DNA of 64,000 nucleotides from positions 2,569,539 through 2,633,538 of the forward strand of contig NZ_PEGF01000001.1 of assembly GCF_002742635.1 (NCBI RefSeq), read 5' to 3'. Positions 20,203 through 28,742 of this stretch are shown here, piece by piece. The notes beneath the pieces are model-generated. The model made no database searches. It was not told the origin of the DNA and was given only the letters and a program-made list of their open reading frames with translations. Position 1 is the stretch's first letter; each line of letters opens with the position of its first letter. Both the position numbers and the translations under genes were made by a program. This stretch comes from Caulobacter sp. X. GTDB taxonomy: Bacteria > Pseudomonadota > Alphaproteobacteria > Caulobacterales > Caulobacteraceae.

Positions 20203-20985
20203 ATGAAACTCGACAACACCGTCGCCGCCGTCGTGACCGGGGGCGCCTCGGGCCTCGGCGAGGCCACCGCCCGCGCCCTGGCCGCCCAAGGCGTCAAGGT
20301 CGCCATCTTCGACATGAACGAAGCGCGCGGCGAAGAGGTCGCCAAGGAGATCGGCGGCGTCTTCTGCAAGGTCAACGTGACCAGCGACGCCGACGTCGAC
20401 GCCGGCTTCGAAAAGGCCCGCGCCGCCCATGGCCAGGAGCGCATCCTGGTCAACTGCGCCGGCACCGGCAACGCGGCCAAGACCGCCAGCCGCGACAAGG
20501 CCACCGGCGAGACCAAGCACTTCCCGCTCGACGCCTTCGACCGCATCATCCAGATCAACCTGGTCGGCACGTTCCGCTGCATCGCCAAGTCGGCCAAGGG
20601 CATGCTGGACCTGGAGCCGCTGCAGGACGGCGAGCGCGGCGCGATCGTCAACACCGCCTCGGTGGCGGCCGAGGACGGCCAGATGGGCCAGGCGGCCTAT
20701 TCGGCGTCGAAGGGCGGCGTGGTCGGCATGACCCTGCCGATCGCTCGCGACCTGATGGGCGAGGGCATCCGCGTCAACACCATCCTGCCGGGCATCTTCA
20801 ACACCCCGCTGATGAACGGCGCGCCGGAAGCGGTGAAGGCTGGTCTGGCCGCCTCGGTGCCGTTCCCCAAGCGTCTCGGCAATCCCGAGGAATACGCCCA
20901 GCTGGCCCTGACGATGATCACCTGCGGCTACTTCAACGGCGAGGACGTTCGCCTGGACGGCGGCATCCGCATGGCGCCGCGGTAG
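20203..20985 (+). CDS. SDR-family dehydrogenase, 3-hydroxyacyl-CoA dehydrogenase (HSD10) type
   Basis: The 260-residue classical short-chain dehydrogenase has the NAD-binding 'VVTGGASGLGEATARALA' at residues ~11-28, Asp after strand 2 (IFDMN) indicating NAD preference, and the catalytic Ser153, Tyr166, Lys170 ('YSASKGG'). The extended loop with 'NAAKTASRDKATGETKHF' and the 'VAAEDGQMGQAAYSASKGG'-type active site are typical of type II 3-hydroxyacyl-CoA dehydrogenase/HSD10-like enzymes. These act in fatty acid or branched-chain degradation. The substrate is inferred only. It stands alone between repeat copy 3 and the YkvA gene. Confidence 0.85.
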   Translation: MKLDNTVAAVVTGGASGLGEATARALAAQGVKVAIFDMNEARGEEVAKEIGGVFCKVNVTSDADVDAGFEKARAAHGQERILVNCAGTGNAAKTASRDKATGETKHFPLDAFDRIIQINLVGTFRCIAKSAKGMLDLEPLQDGERGAIVNTASVAAEDGQMGQAAYSASKGGVVGMTLPIARDLMGEGIRVNTILPGIFNTPLMNGAPEAVKAGLAASVPFPKRLGNPEEYAQLALTMITCGYFNGEDVRLDGGIRMAPR

Positions 20986-20996
20986 GCGGCGCTAGT

Positions 20997-21113
20997 TCCT
21001 CCCCCGCGATGCGGGGGAGGTGGCCCAGAGGGCCGGAGGGGCAAGCTGGATGCATGCCGCATTAGCCCCCTCAGTCACTCCGTGACAGCTCCCCCGCATA
21101 GCGGGGGAGCATC
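20997..21113. repeat. Composite inverted repeat, copy 3
   Basis: This is the third near-copy of the element at 2825 and 5727, with several point differences, e.g. CCGCATAGCGGGGGAG in the right arm and TCAGTCACTCCGTGACAGC. The paired change TCACTCCGTGA versus TCGCTCCGCGA keeps an internal stem, which suggests the RNA or DNA hairpin is maintained. It is between the convergent SDR and lipoprotein genes. Confidence 0.88.
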
Positions 21114-21121
21114 TTATCTCG

Positions 21122-21709
21122 CTACTTCGGCGCCGGACGTTGGATCGTGCTAGCCAGGTTGGCCATGATCTCGCGGGCGTCGTAGGCGCGCGGGTCGCCC
21201 TGCGGCTTCTGGCCCTTGTGCATCACGATCTCGGCGGCCGCCTCGAACTTCTCGACGGTGCGAACCTCGGCGCGATCGGCGAAGAAGGGGTCGCCCCAGA
21301 AGGGGTCCCAGCTGCGCCAGCCGTAGGACGGGCCGTAGTAACGCCACGCCGGACGCCAGTAGCCGTACGGGCCCCAGCCGAAGGCCGGGCGGGCCAGCGG
21401 ATCGGGCTCGACATAGGTGCGCGCCGTGCGATCGGTGCGGTGGTCGGCGGTCTCGAACCAGTCATAGCCCTGCTGAACGGTCAGCTCGGCCGACCGATAG
21501 AGCAGATAGCGCTCGACCGTCTCGCGCGAGGTCAGGCTGTTGCCGGCGAAGCTCACGCGATAGCGGTCGCCTTCCAGCTTCTGCTCGGAGAAGCCGCCCG
21601 TCACGGCGCCCGAGGTGACCTTGGGCTGATACGGGGTGGGTGTGGCGCAGGCGGACAGACCGGCGGCGATCGCCAGAGCCGCGGCGACGGCGACCTTCTT
21701 CATGGACAT
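21122..21709 (-). CDS. CC0125/CC1285-family lipoprotein
   Basis: The 195-residue protein has a lipoprotein signal ending in 'AAGLSAC' with acylated Cys21. The mature part includes 'GGFSEQKLEGDRYRVSFAGN' and 'TSRETVERYLLYRSAELTVQ', which define the CC0125/CC1285 family common in Caulobacterales. A Trp/Tyr/Gly-rich stretch (GWGPYGYWRPAWRYYGPSYG, residues ~122-141) follows. It is probably at the outer membrane; function unknown. The ATG at 21709 is chosen because AGGAG sits six bases before it and the signal peptide starts there. An upstream in-frame start would add 37 residues before the signal. Confidence 0.88.
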   Translation of the reverse strand: MSMKKVAVAAALAIAAGLSACATPTPYQPKVTSGAVTGGFSEQKLEGDRYRVSFAGNSLTSRETVERYLLYRSAELTVQQGYDWFETADHRTDRTARTYVEPDPLARPAFGWGPYGYWRPAWRYYGPSYGWRSWDPFWGDPFFADRAEVRTVEKFEAAAEIVMHKGQKPQGDPRAYDAREIMANLASTIQRPAPK

Positions 21710-21820
21710 GACTTGCTCCTTCAAGCGGAGTCCTTCGGTGTTTGGAGTCAACTCTGGCCGGGCTTTGTGGTTTCGCCAAGGCGCAGTTTGCAACGGCGCT
21801 GAAATCTTTCCGGCCCCCAC

Positions 21821-22453
21821 CTATCCGCGCGAGACGATCAGGACCGCGGCGGTGATCAGCAGCACGCCGACCAGCAGCGCGAAGCCGCGCCGGAAGCCGG
21901 GTTCGTTCATCCGGCTCGACAGCGCCGCGCCACCCAGGCCGTAGCTGGACATGCTGATCAGGTCCATGCCGATAGTCGCGCAGGCGAACATGACGAGCTG
22001 CGGGGCCAAGGGTCTTTTGATGTCCAGGAAGGGCGGCAGCACGCCCGAGAAGAACAGCAGGATCTTCGGATTGGCGATCTGGACCATGAAGCCGTCCAGG
22101 AAGGCCGAGCGCCCCGCCCGCACCGTGGCCGAGGCGTGGCTCTCGAGGTTCTTGATCCCGGCCCACAGCGACTTCAGGCCCAGCCAGACCAGATAGGCCG
22201 CCCCGCCAAGCGCCAGGACGTGGAAGGCCTTGGGAAAGGCGATGATCAGGGCGCCGAGGCCCAGGGCCGAGCCGGTGAACCAGACCAGTGTGGCGGTGTT
22301 CATGCCGACCACGCCCAGCAGGGCCGCGCCCTTGCCGCGCTCCATGCCCGTGGCGATGGCGAACAGGTTGGCGGGCCCGGGCGTGATGGCCATGACGAAC
22401 ATGGCGACGAGGAAGGCGCCGTAGCGGGCGGGATCGACGGGCAGGTGGTCCAT
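21821..22453 (-). CDS. LysE/RhtB family amino acid exporter
   Basis: The 210-residue protein has six hydrophobic segments and the LysE-family N-terminal motif 'VMAITPGPANLFAIATGMERG', with the conserved PGP. Members export basic or neutral amino acids from the cytoplasm, and the actual substrate is not readable. The ATG at 22453 (MDHLPVDPARYG) is preferred to an upstream in-frame codon at 22489, because the latter would overlap the end of the MAPEG gene region and the family starts here. It lies 43 bases downstream of the MAPEG gene. Confidence 0.9.
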   Translation of the reverse strand: MDHLPVDPARYGAFLVAMFVMAITPGPANLFAIATGMERGKGAALLGVVGMNTATLVWFTGSALGLGALIIAFPKAFHVLALGGAAYLVWLGLKSLWAGIKNLESHASATVRAGRSAFLDGFMVQIANPKILLFFSGVLPPFLDIKRPLAPQLVMFACATIGMDLISMSSYGLGGAALSSRMNEPGFRRGFALLVGVLLITAAVLIVSRG

Positions 22454-22496
22454 GGCGCGGATATAGGCCGCCGCGCCATGCGGATCCAAGCGCGCT

Positions 22497-22904
22497 TTAG
22501 GCGCCGATGGTGATGTAGACCCAGATCGCCCGGCCCAGGGCGCCGAACACCAGAACCGCCGTCGCCAGGGCCTGGATGATGAAGCCCAGCTCCCGCTTCT
22601 TCGGATCGGCCGCGTAGCCCAGGGCGTAGACGATGCGTCCGACGATCCAGATCCCGCCCATGGCGGCGGCGAACAGGTCGTTCCAGTAGATGGCGAACAG
22701 CCACAGCGCGGGGAGGTAGATGACCAGCCACTCGACCGTGTTGGCCTGGACGCGGATGTGGCGTTCCAACTCCGGATCGCCGGTCATGGCCGGGGCGTCG
22801 ATGCCGCTCCGGCGGCGCGCGCCGGGGATCCGCAGGATCATCCAGACATAGACCAGCAGGGACAGCAGGGTGACGATCGCCACAATGGCGTGGGACTGAT
22901 GCAT
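22497..22904 (-). CDS. MAPEG family membrane protein
   Basis: The 135-residue protein has four hydrophobic helices and the MAPEG pattern 'ERHIRVQANTVEWLVIYLPALWLFA', including the E-x-x-x-R...N-x-x-E motif that binds glutathione in characterised members. Bacterial members may be membrane glutathione transferases or peroxidases. No partner is encoded nearby. The ATG at 22904 follows GGGGAGG by seven bases, which excludes the longer in-frame start at 22961. It lies upstream of the lysE-like gene on the same strand. Confidence 0.87.
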   Translation of the reverse strand: MHQSHAIVAIVTLLSLLVYVWMILRIPGARRRSGIDAPAMTGDPELERHIRVQANTVEWLVIYLPALWLFAIYWNDLFAAAMGGIWIVGRIVYALGYAADPKKRELGFIIQALATAVLVFGALGRAIWVYITIGA

Positions 22905-23074
22905 TTGGTTTCCTCCCCGCGGCTTCGCGCCGCTCCGCAGCGACCCTATTCGTATTCGCACGGAGTTTGCACGCGCCGATCAGAGGCCTATCAGACGCGC
23001 GCACGCCGGGAACCCGGCCGGGTTTCGTTCGCTCCTAGGACTGACCGATCCCCTTTGCGGAGGCTTGTGAAGCC

Positions 23075-23275
23075 ATGCATGTGGACTCTGCCGCGATCCA
23101 AGCGATCGACTACGCCCCCGAGCACGGCAAGCTGTTCGTCACGTTCAGCGACGGCGACGAGTACGTCTATGTCGGCGTGCCCGAGCGGGTGAGCAAGGCG
23201 TTCTTCCGCGCGCCGTCCAAGGGACGGTTCTTCCAGCGGATGATCCGGGACCGGTATCCTTACAATCGGGTGTAG
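23075..23275 (+). CDS. KTSC domain protein
   Basis: The 66-residue protein is a single KTSC domain: 'IDYAPEHGKLFVTFSDGDEYVYVGVPERV' region with the fold's Tyr-rich strand, then 'FFRAPSKGRFFQRMIRDRYPYNRV'. The domain is named after a Lys-tRNA synthetase C-terminal segment and is also found alone in bacteria and phages. Its function is unknown, and nucleic acid binding is a guess. It is divergent from the MAPEG gene across 170 bases. Repeat element A (23290) begins 14 bases after its stop. Confidence 0.85.
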   Translation: MHVDSAAIQAIDYAPEHGKLFVTFSDGDEYVYVGVPERVSKAFFRAPSKGRFFQRMIRDRYPYNRV

Positions 23276-23289
23276 GGCGGAGCGCGTCA

Positions 23290-23352
23290 AAATCCCTCTC
23301 TCATGGAGAGAGGGAGGGGCCCGCCGCGAAGCGGTGGGAGGGTGAGAGGGTA
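23290..23352. repeat. CTCTC-rich repeat element A (left boundary of a low-G+C gene pair)
   Basis: The sequence is an inverted hairpin CCCTCTCTC/GAGAGAGGG, then GAGGGGCCC, a CCGC...GCGG hairpin and GGGAGGGTGAGAGG. The reverse complement of 24261-24315 has the same order of segments, so the two are inverted copies flanking two small genes of unusual composition. Confidence 0.85.
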
Positions 23353-23458
23353 GGCGCTATCGGACGTTGGCACTGGTGCGCAGAGCGGACGCGCCGATAG
23401 TCAGTTCTGGGTGGTCGCCGACGTTGACTCGCACTTTGGCGTCGGAGTGCTTGAGCAC

Positions 23459-23761
23459 ATGAGAACAATCGCCGCTATTATCGTCCTACTGTTTTCAGCC
23501 ACACCGGCCTTGGCTGTCGTTCGTGCAACTGTGACGCCAAAGGAATTTGCCGCCGCAATCAACAAGGCGGACGCTCCGCTAGTGCCCTATCGGAAGACAA
23601 GGATGTCGCCGTCTGACATTCGCGCCGTGCGCTGCATTGCTCCGGATGAGGAGCCGACCGAGTTCGAGTGCAAATGGCAGCAGCGTATCAGAGGCGGCTG
23701 GGCCAAGCGGACGACCTGGCTCGCCCTGGACAGCAGCGGGTGGCACGTGATGGATGCTTAA
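23459..23761 (+). CDS. Small exported protein of unknown function
   Basis: The 100-residue protein has a clear signal peptide (MRTIAAIIVLLFSATPALA, cleavage after residue 19) and two cysteines (in VRCIAP and FECKWQ) that could form a disulfide in the periplasm. The mature part 'TPKEFAAAINKADAPLVPYRKTR' and 'GWAKRTTWLALDSSGWHVMDA' matches no family known to me. The ATG at 23459 is chosen because the signal peptide begins there. Local G+C (53-58% in the first lines counted) is well below the neighbours. It lies inside an interval bounded by inverted repeats. Confidence 0.6.
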   Translation: MRTIAAIIVLLFSATPALAVVRATVTPKEFAAAINKADAPLVPYRKTRMSPSDIRAVRCIAPDEEPTEFECKWQQRIRGGWAKRTTWLALDSSGWHVMDA

Positions 23762-23777
23762 TGTCAACTGGCGGTGG

Positions 23778-24179
23778 TTAGGGGGCGTCGGGGCACCTGC
23801 GGTACTCATGCAACGAGCCATCCGACCATCGCTCCTTGCGGTTGTCGGGGGCTGCGGAGAGCACCGTCGACTCATAGCGTTCGGGTGGATCGACCCGCAC
23901 ACTGGGCTCTAAAGGTTCGCCCCGCTCGGTGACCGTCGTCAGCAAACGGTTTCCGCTCAGCGTCCACTCACCTGAGATGTCATAAGCGCCGTAGCTGCCG
24001 TCGGCGCGGTAGGTCACGCCACTATCACCTTCGCAAATCTCGCCGCGCTGGACCCACGAGCCAATCATCATCGATCGGCTCAGGTGGGGGTCGGCGCTTT
24101 GTCCGGACGGTGCGCCGCATGCGCTTAGGGTCATGAGCGTTAAAAGAGTCAGTGATTTTAACAGATGGCGCGATGTCAT
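23778..24179 (-). CDS. Small lipoprotein of unknown function (lipocalin-like beta pattern)
   Basis: The 133-residue protein has an N-terminal lipoprotein signal with lipobox 'LSAC' (Cys21). The mature part reads 'MMIGSWVQRGEICEGDSGVTYRADGSYGAYDISGEWTL' in alternating strands, reminiscent of small lipocalin-like 'GxW' proteins found as orphan lipoproteins. The short helix-free C-terminus has a cysteine (RRCPD). It converges on the exported protein at 23459, with 16 bases between stops. G+C is low at its 5' end (47% over 24121-24180). It is inside the repeat-bounded interval. No function is assigned. Confidence 0.62.
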   Translation of the reverse strand: MTSRHLLKSLTLLTLMTLSACGAPSGQSADPHLSRSMMIGSWVQRGEICEGDSGVTYRADGSYGAYDISGEWTLSGNRLLTTVTERGEPLEPSVRVDPPERYESTVLSAAPDNRKERWSDGSLHEYRRCPDAP

Positions 24180-24260
24180 GATGCGTTAGCTTGGCCAGGC
24201 TCAGGAACGTCCGCAATGGGTCGAAAGCGGCTGTTCGGTTCTTTTTGGCCAGCCTCGAAA

Positions 24261-24315
24261 CCTCTCACCCTCCCATGCTGGGCATGGGCCCCTCCCTCTC
24301 TCAAAGAGAGAGGGG
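24261..24315. repeat. CTCTC-rich repeat element B (inverted copy of element A)
   Basis: It contains CCTCTCACCCTCCCATGC, GGGCCCCTCCCTCTCTC and AAAGAGAGAGGGG. Read on the other strand, it matches the order of element A: a CTCTC hairpin, GGAGGGGCCC, a central hairpin with a different loop, then GGGAGGGTGAGAGG. Together with 23290-23352 it brackets about 0.9 kb. Confidence 0.85.
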
Positions 24316-24343
24316 TCTGTCTGGCGCTCGCCCGACCTAGAAC

Positions 24344-24383
24344 AGAAAAAGGGCGCCGCGAGGGTTTCCCCGCGACGCCCTTT
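24344..24383 (-). terminator. Intrinsic terminator after argG
   Basis: On the minus strand, a G+C-rich stem (GGGCG and CGCGG paired with CCGCG and CGCCC, GAAA-type loop) is followed by TTTTTC. It lies 23 bases past the argG stop. The A-rich left side also gives an imperfect terminator on the other strand. Confidence 0.85.
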
Positions 24384-24405
24384 GACCGTCTAGCTCCGCA
24401 CCCCC

Positions 24406-25632
24406 CTAGCCGCGCTTGTCGCGCTTGGCCAGGACCCGCAGGCGCAGGGCGTTCAGCTTGATGAAGCCGCCGGCGTCGCGGTGGTCGTAGGCGACCTTGC
24501 CTTCCTCGAAGGTGACCAGGTCCTGATCGTACAGCGAGTAGGGGCTGGTGCGGCCGATGACCGTGACATTGCCCTTGTAGAGCTTCACGCGGACCTGGCC
24601 GGTGACCTTGGTCTGGCTGTAGTCGATGGCGGCCTGCAGCATCTCGCGCTCGGGCGAGAACCAGAAGCCGTTGTAGACCAAGCTGGCGTACTTCGGCATC
24701 AGCTCGTCCTTCAGGTGCATCGCGCCGCGGTCCAGCGTGATGCTCTCGATGCCGCGGTGGGCGGCCAGCAGGATGGTGCCGCCGGGGGTCTCGTAGACGC
24801 CGCGCGACTTCATGCCGACGAAGCGGTTCTCGACGAGGTCCAGGCGGCCGATGCCGTTGTCGCGGCCCAGCTCATTCAGCTTGGTCAGCAGGGTCGCGGG
24901 GCTCATCGCCACGCCGTCGATGGCGACCGGGTCGCCCTTCTCGAAGTCGATGGTGATGATTGTCGGCTTGTCCGGGGCGTCTTCCGGCGCGATCGTGCGC
25001 ATGTGGACGAATTCGGGGGCCTCGACCGCCGGGTCCTCCAGGACCTTACCTTCCGACGAGGAGTGCAGCAGGTTGGCGTCGACGCTGAACGGCGCCTCGC
25101 CGCGCTTGTCCTTGGTGATCTGGATCTGGTGCTTCTCGGCGAAGTCCAGCAGGGCCTCGCGGGACTTGAAGTCCCACTCGCGCCAGGGGGCGATCACGGT
25201 GATGTCGGGCTCAAGACCGTAATAGCCGAGCTCGAAGCGGACCTGATCGTTGCCCTTGCCGGTCGCGCCGTGGCTGACGGCGTCGGCGCCGGTCTTGCGG
25301 GCGATCTCGATCTGCTTCTTGGCGATCAGCGGACGGGCGATCGAGGTGCCCAGCAGGTACTGGCCCTCATAGACCGTGTTGGCGCGGAACATCGGGAAGA
25401 CGTAGTCGCGGACGAACTCCTCGCGGACGTCCTCGATGAAGATGTTCTCGGGCTTCACGCCGGCCGCCAGGGCCTTGGCGCGCGCCGGCTCGATCTCTTC
25501 GCCTTGGCCGAGGTCGGCCGTGAACGTCACGACTTCCGCGCCGTACTCGGTCTGCAGCCACTTCAGGATGATCGAGGTGTCGAGGCCGCCCGAATAGGCG
25601 AGCACGACCTTCTTCACGGACTTGTCGGCCAT
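24406..25632 (-). CDS. argG: Argininosuccinate synthase
   Basis: The 408-residue ATP-dependent ligase joins citrulline and aspartate in arginine synthesis. The N-terminal PP-loop '[18 protein letters not shown]' is at residues 9-26. '[13 protein letters not shown]'-type binding loop appears here as '[17 protein letters not shown]', and '[20 protein letters not shown]' is the citrulline/aspartate-binding part. Length is typical. It lies 83 bases downstream of the DUF1648-like gene on the same strand and has its own intrinsic terminator. argH is not in the window. Confidence 0.98.
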   Translation of the reverse strand: MADKSVKKVVLAYSGGLDTSIILKWLQTEYGAEVVTFTADLGQGEEIEPARAKALAAGVKPENIFIEDVREEFVRDYVFPMFRANTVYEGQYLLGTSIARPLIAKKQIEIARKTGADAVSHGATGKGNDQVRFELGYYGLEPDITVIAPWREWDFKSREALLDFAEKHQIQITKDKRGEAPFSVDANLLHSSSEGKVLEDPAVEAPEFVHMRTIAPEDAPDKPTIITIDFEKGDPVAIDGVAMSPATLLTKLNELGRDNGIGRLDLVENRFVGMKSRGVYETPGGTILLAAHRGIESITLDRGAMHLKDELMPKYASLVYNGFWFSPEREMLQAAIDYSQTKVTGQVRVKLYKGNVTVIGRTSPYSLYDQDLVTFEEGKVAYDHRDAGGFIKLNALRLRVLAKRDKRG

Positions 25633-25715
25633 GAGGGGTCCCTTCCGGAGAGAAACACAAAGTCGCGCGCCTTCAACGGGATCAGGACGCGCGGGTCAAG
25701 CTCTAATGAGCGCCG

Positions 25716-26078
25716 CTAGAGCTGACCCTCATCCTGTAGCGTCTTGATGACGAACCGCAGGTGGAACAGCTGGGAGAGCGCCAGGCTGGCGGCGATGGTG
25801 GCGCGGACCAGGAAGATGATCGTGGCGCGGACCGGATCGGTCGTGAAGGTCGCCTGGGTCAGGGTGAAGGACAGCAGCACGGCGATCGCGATCACAGGGA
25901 TGAGCAGCAGGCCAACGGCCTTGGGCGCGCGCCAGATCGGCTTGCCGTCCAGGCCCCACTGCATCGGGATCGCCACGCCCTTGGGGATGCGTTTCCACGC
26001 GCCCTGGGCGGTGGCGGCGATGATCGCCAAGGCCGCGATCGACAGGCCGTCGCCCAGGACGCGGAGGGTCGTTTCCAC
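25716..26078 (-). CDS. Small membrane protein, DUF1648-like
   Basis: The 120-residue protein has three or four hydrophobic segments. The part 'IPKGVAIPMQWGLDGKPIWRAPKAVGLLLIP' resembles DUF1648 ('IPxHWxxxGxPDxxxxK'), a domain found in SdpI-like membrane proteins. The similarity is short, so the family call is tentative. The start is three bases after the kup stop, so it is almost certainly translated from the kup mRNA. A role beside the potassium transporter is possible but unproven. Confidence 0.7.
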   Translation of the reverse strand: METTLRVLGDGLSIAALAIIAATAQGAWKRIPKGVAIPMQWGLDGKPIWRAPKAVGLLLIPVIAIAVLLSFTLTQATFTTDPVRATIIFLVRATIAASLALSQLFHLRFVIKTLQDEGQL

Positions 26079-26081
26079 CGC

Positions 26082-28085
26082 CTACACCGTCACCTGGGCG
26101 CCCAGCTCGACCACGCGGCCGGGCGGGATCTTGAAGAAGTCCGTCGGATTGGCGGCGTTCTTCATCAGATAGATGAACAGCCGGTCCTGCCATAGCGGCA
26201 TGCCGCTGTTGGCCGACGGCACGATCGAGCGCCTCCCTAAGAAGAAGCTGGTGGCCATGATGTCGAACTTCAGGCCCTGCTTGCGGCACACGGCCAGGGC
26301 CTTGGGGATGTTCGGGCTTTCCATGAAGCCGTAGTTGACGATGACCTTCTTGAAGTCGTCGTTGACCTTCTCGATCTTGACGCGGTCTTCCTCGTTGACG
26401 CGCGGCGTTTCGGCCGTGCGGACCGTCAGGATGACGTTGCGCTCGTGCAGAACCTTGTTGTGCTTGAGGTTGTGCATCAAGGCGACCGGGGTCATGTCCG
26501 GGTCCGAGGTCAGGAAGATCGCCGTGCCGGGCGCGCGGTGCGGGGCGCGGGCGCGCAGGATGTCCATCAGATCGGCGACCGGCAGGCTGTCGCGGCGGGT
26601 CTTGTCGCTGAGGATCTGGCTGCCGCGCACCCAGGTCGCCATGATCGTGAACAGCGCCGCCCCGATCAGAACCGGCAGCCAGCCGCCCGTGAAGAAGCGC
26701 AGGGCGTTGGCGCTCAGGAAGGTCAGGTCCAGCGCCATGAACGGGATCAGGAAGCACAGCGAGGCCGGCAGGCTCCAGTTCCACAGGCGCCGCATGACGA
26801 TGAAGGCCATGCAGGTGGTCACCACCATGGTGCCGGTCACCGCCAGGCCATAGGCGTGGGCCAAGGCCGACGAGGTCTGGAAGGTCAGCATGATCGCCAT
26901 GACCCCGACCAGCAGCATGGTGTTGAGCTGCGGCACGAAGATCTGGCCCGACTGGGTCTCGGACGTGCGGCGCACGTCGAGGCGCGGCAGCAGGCCCAGC
27001 TGGATCGCCTGCTGGGTCAGCGAGAAGGCGCCGGTGATGACGGCCTGGCTGGCGATGACGGTCGCGAGACCCGCCAGCAGCACCAGCGGCAGGCGCAGCG
27101 CCTCGGGCGCCATCTCGAAGAACCAGTTGAGCTCGGGCATCGGACGTCCAGCCCGCCGGGCGGCGTCGAACACCGACAGGGCGAAGGCGCCTTGGCCCAG
27201 ATAGTTCACGATCAGGCAGGGCAGCACGAAGAAGTTCCAGGCCGCCTGGATCGGCCAGCGGCCAAAGTGGCCCATGTCCGCCGACAGCGCCTCGGCCCCG
27301 GTGACCGTCAGGAAGACCGCGCCGAGCACGACGAAGCCCGCCATGCCGTGATGCGCCAGGAAGTGCACCGCGTAGTGGGGGCTGATCGCCTTGAGGATCT
27401 CGGGCTTGTGCGCCAGGTGCCAGGCGCCCAGGGCGAACATCGACAGGAACCAGACGGCGCAGATCGGACCAAACAGCGCGCCGACCTTGGCGGTGCCGCG
27501 GCTCTGGATGAAGAACAGGCCCAGCAGCATGGCCGTGGCGATCACCAGCACGACCTGGGTGTTGACCGCATGCTCCAGGGCCGGGATCGTCCGAAGACCC
27601 TCGACCGCGGACAGAACCGACATGGCGGGTGTAATCACGGCGTCGCCGTAGAACAGCGCCGCGCCGGCGACGCCGAGGCCGAACACGAGCGCCGTGCGCC
27701 GGCCGATCGCGTGCTGCGCCAGGGCCATCAGCGACAGCACGCCGCCTTCGCCCTTGTTGTCCGCGCGCATGATGAACACGACATACTTCAGGGTGACGAT
27801 CAGGATCAGCGCCCAAATCGCCAGCGAGATAACGCCGAAGATTTCGCTACGCACCACGCCGTCGTGCGCGGCGGCGGCCAGCGCTTCCTTGAACGCGTAC
27901 AGCGGGCTGGTGCCGATGTCGCCGAAGACGACGCCGATCGAGCCGAGGGCCAGCGCGAGGAAGCCATGACCCTTCAGGTCATGACCATTCCCGGCCCCAT
28001 TTGGCGGGCCGCCATCCTGCGAAGGAATGTCGGAAGACGCGGGGGCGCAGTCGGTAGCGGATGCGCCTGAGGCTTCGGAAGCCAT
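26082..28085 (-). CDS. kup: Low-affinity potassium transporter Kup
   Basis: The 667-residue protein has about 12 membrane helices in the first ~450 residues and a soluble C-terminal part. 'ALGSIGVVFGDIGTSPLYAFKEAL' at residues ~46-69 contains the Kup signature GDIGTSPLY. 'DNKGEGGVLSLMALAQ' and 'GDAVITPAMSVLSAVEGL' follow as expected. Kup is a proton-coupled K+ importer of the inner membrane. The N-terminal ~40 residues are hydrophilic and poorly conserved, so the true start could be a little downstream. It is divergent from the Rrf2 regulator gene across 181 bases with two inverted repeats. Confidence 0.96.
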   Translation of the reverse strand: MASEASGASATDCAPASSDIPSQDGGPPNGAGNGHDLKGHGFLALALGSIGVVFGDIGTSPLYAFKEALAAAAHDGVVRSEIFGVISLAIWALILIVTLKYVVFIMRADNKGEGGVLSLMALAQHAIGRRTALVFGLGVAGAALFYGDAVITPAMSVLSAVEGLRTIPALEHAVNTQVVLVIATAMLLGLFFIQSRGTAKVGALFGPICAVWFLSMFALGAWHLAHKPEILKAISPHYAVHFLAHHGMAGFVVLGAVFLTVTGAEALSADMGHFGRWPIQAAWNFFVLPCLIVNYLGQGAFALSVFDAARRAGRPMPELNWFFEMAPEALRLPLVLLAGLATVIASQAVITGAFSLTQQAIQLGLLPRLDVRRTSETQSGQIFVPQLNTMLLVGVMAIMLTFQTSSALAHAYGLAVTGTMVVTTCMAFIVMRRLWNWSLPASLCFLIPFMALDLTFLSANALRFFTGGWLPVLIGAALFTIMATWVRGSQILSDKTRRDSLPVADLMDILRARAPHRAPGTAIFLTSDPDMTPVALMHNLKHNKVLHERNVILTVRTAETPRVNEEDRVKIEKVNDDFKKVIVNYGFMESPNIPKALAVCRKQGLKFDIMATSFFLGRRSIVPSANSGMPLWQDRLFIYLMKNAANPTDFFKIPPGRVVELGAQVTV

Positions 28086-28159
28086 TCAATCCCTCCGGGC
28101 CGCCCTCGCAAAACGCTGTCGGCCGACCCATATCGATCAAGCGCGGCGCGATACACCCA

Positions 28160-28212
28160 ATTGAAGGCGGGTTCAATCGTCCCCTAACGTCGCATCGCGC
28201 CGTGGCGTTAGG
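28160..28212. promoter_or_regulatory. Two inverted repeats between kup and the Rrf2 regulator gene
   Basis: ATTGAA-6 bp-TTCAAT lies at 28160-28177 and CCTAACG-16 bp-CGTTAGG at 28183-28212. Both are perfect and lie in the shared upstream region of two divergent genes. They are candidate operators, possibly for the Rrf2 protein itself; the assignment is inference. Confidence 0.4.
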
Positions 28213-28266
28213 ATTAAGCAGTTTTCAGTTGAACGCGCCTGCGACAACCTTACGTTCCCGGTAGAG

Positions 28267-28689
28267 ATGTCCGACAGTCAAAAATTCCCCGTGGCGGCCC
28301 ACGCCCTGGCCTATCTGGCGCACAAGGAGGCGTTTTCCGCCGACCGCGCCGTGGCCAGCGCCGAGCTGGCCGCGTCGGTCCCGACCAATCCGGTCGTGGT
28401 CCGCCGGGTCACCGCCATGCTGGGCAAGGCGGGGCTGATCGGCGCGCGCGCCGGCGCCAATGGCGGCGCCTGGCTGCTCAAGCCGGCCGAATCGATCACG
28501 CTCGACGTCGTGCTGAAGGCCGTGAACGGCTGCGCCCACCTCGGCGTCGCGCCCAAGGGCGTCAAGGGCTGCCCGGTCGGCGAGAAGATCCCCGACGCGG
28601 TCCGCTCGGCCATCGAGGCCGCCGACGCCGCGGCCGCCGCGCGCCTGGGCCAGATCACGGTCGCCGACCTCCTCGCCAACGCGCACTAG
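28267..28689 (+). CDS. Rrf2 family transcriptional regulator
   Basis: The 140-residue winged-helix protein has 'FPVAAHALAYLAHKEAFSADRAVASAELAASVPTNPVVVRRVTAMLGKAGLI' region matching the Rrf2 DNA-binding domain, and the wing 'ARAGANGGAWLLKPAESITL'. Only two cysteines are present (NGCAH and KGCPVG), not the three of IscR/NsrR, so an Fe-S cluster is unlikely without another ligand. It resembles the YwnA/CymR-like branch that senses thiol or quinone stress. The flavodoxin-like reductase gene follows after 140 bases and is the obvious candidate target. Confidence 0.88.
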   Translation: MSDSQKFPVAAHALAYLAHKEAFSADRAVASAELAASVPTNPVVVRRVTAMLGKAGLIGARAGANGGAWLLKPAESITLDVVLKAVNGCAHLGVAPKGVKGCPVGEKIPDAVRSAIEAADAAAAARLGQITVADLLANAH

Positions 28690-28742
28690 GCCTTGCCGGC
28701 GGCCTTTAGCCGGTCTGAAAATCACCCATAGAAAAATTGCAC

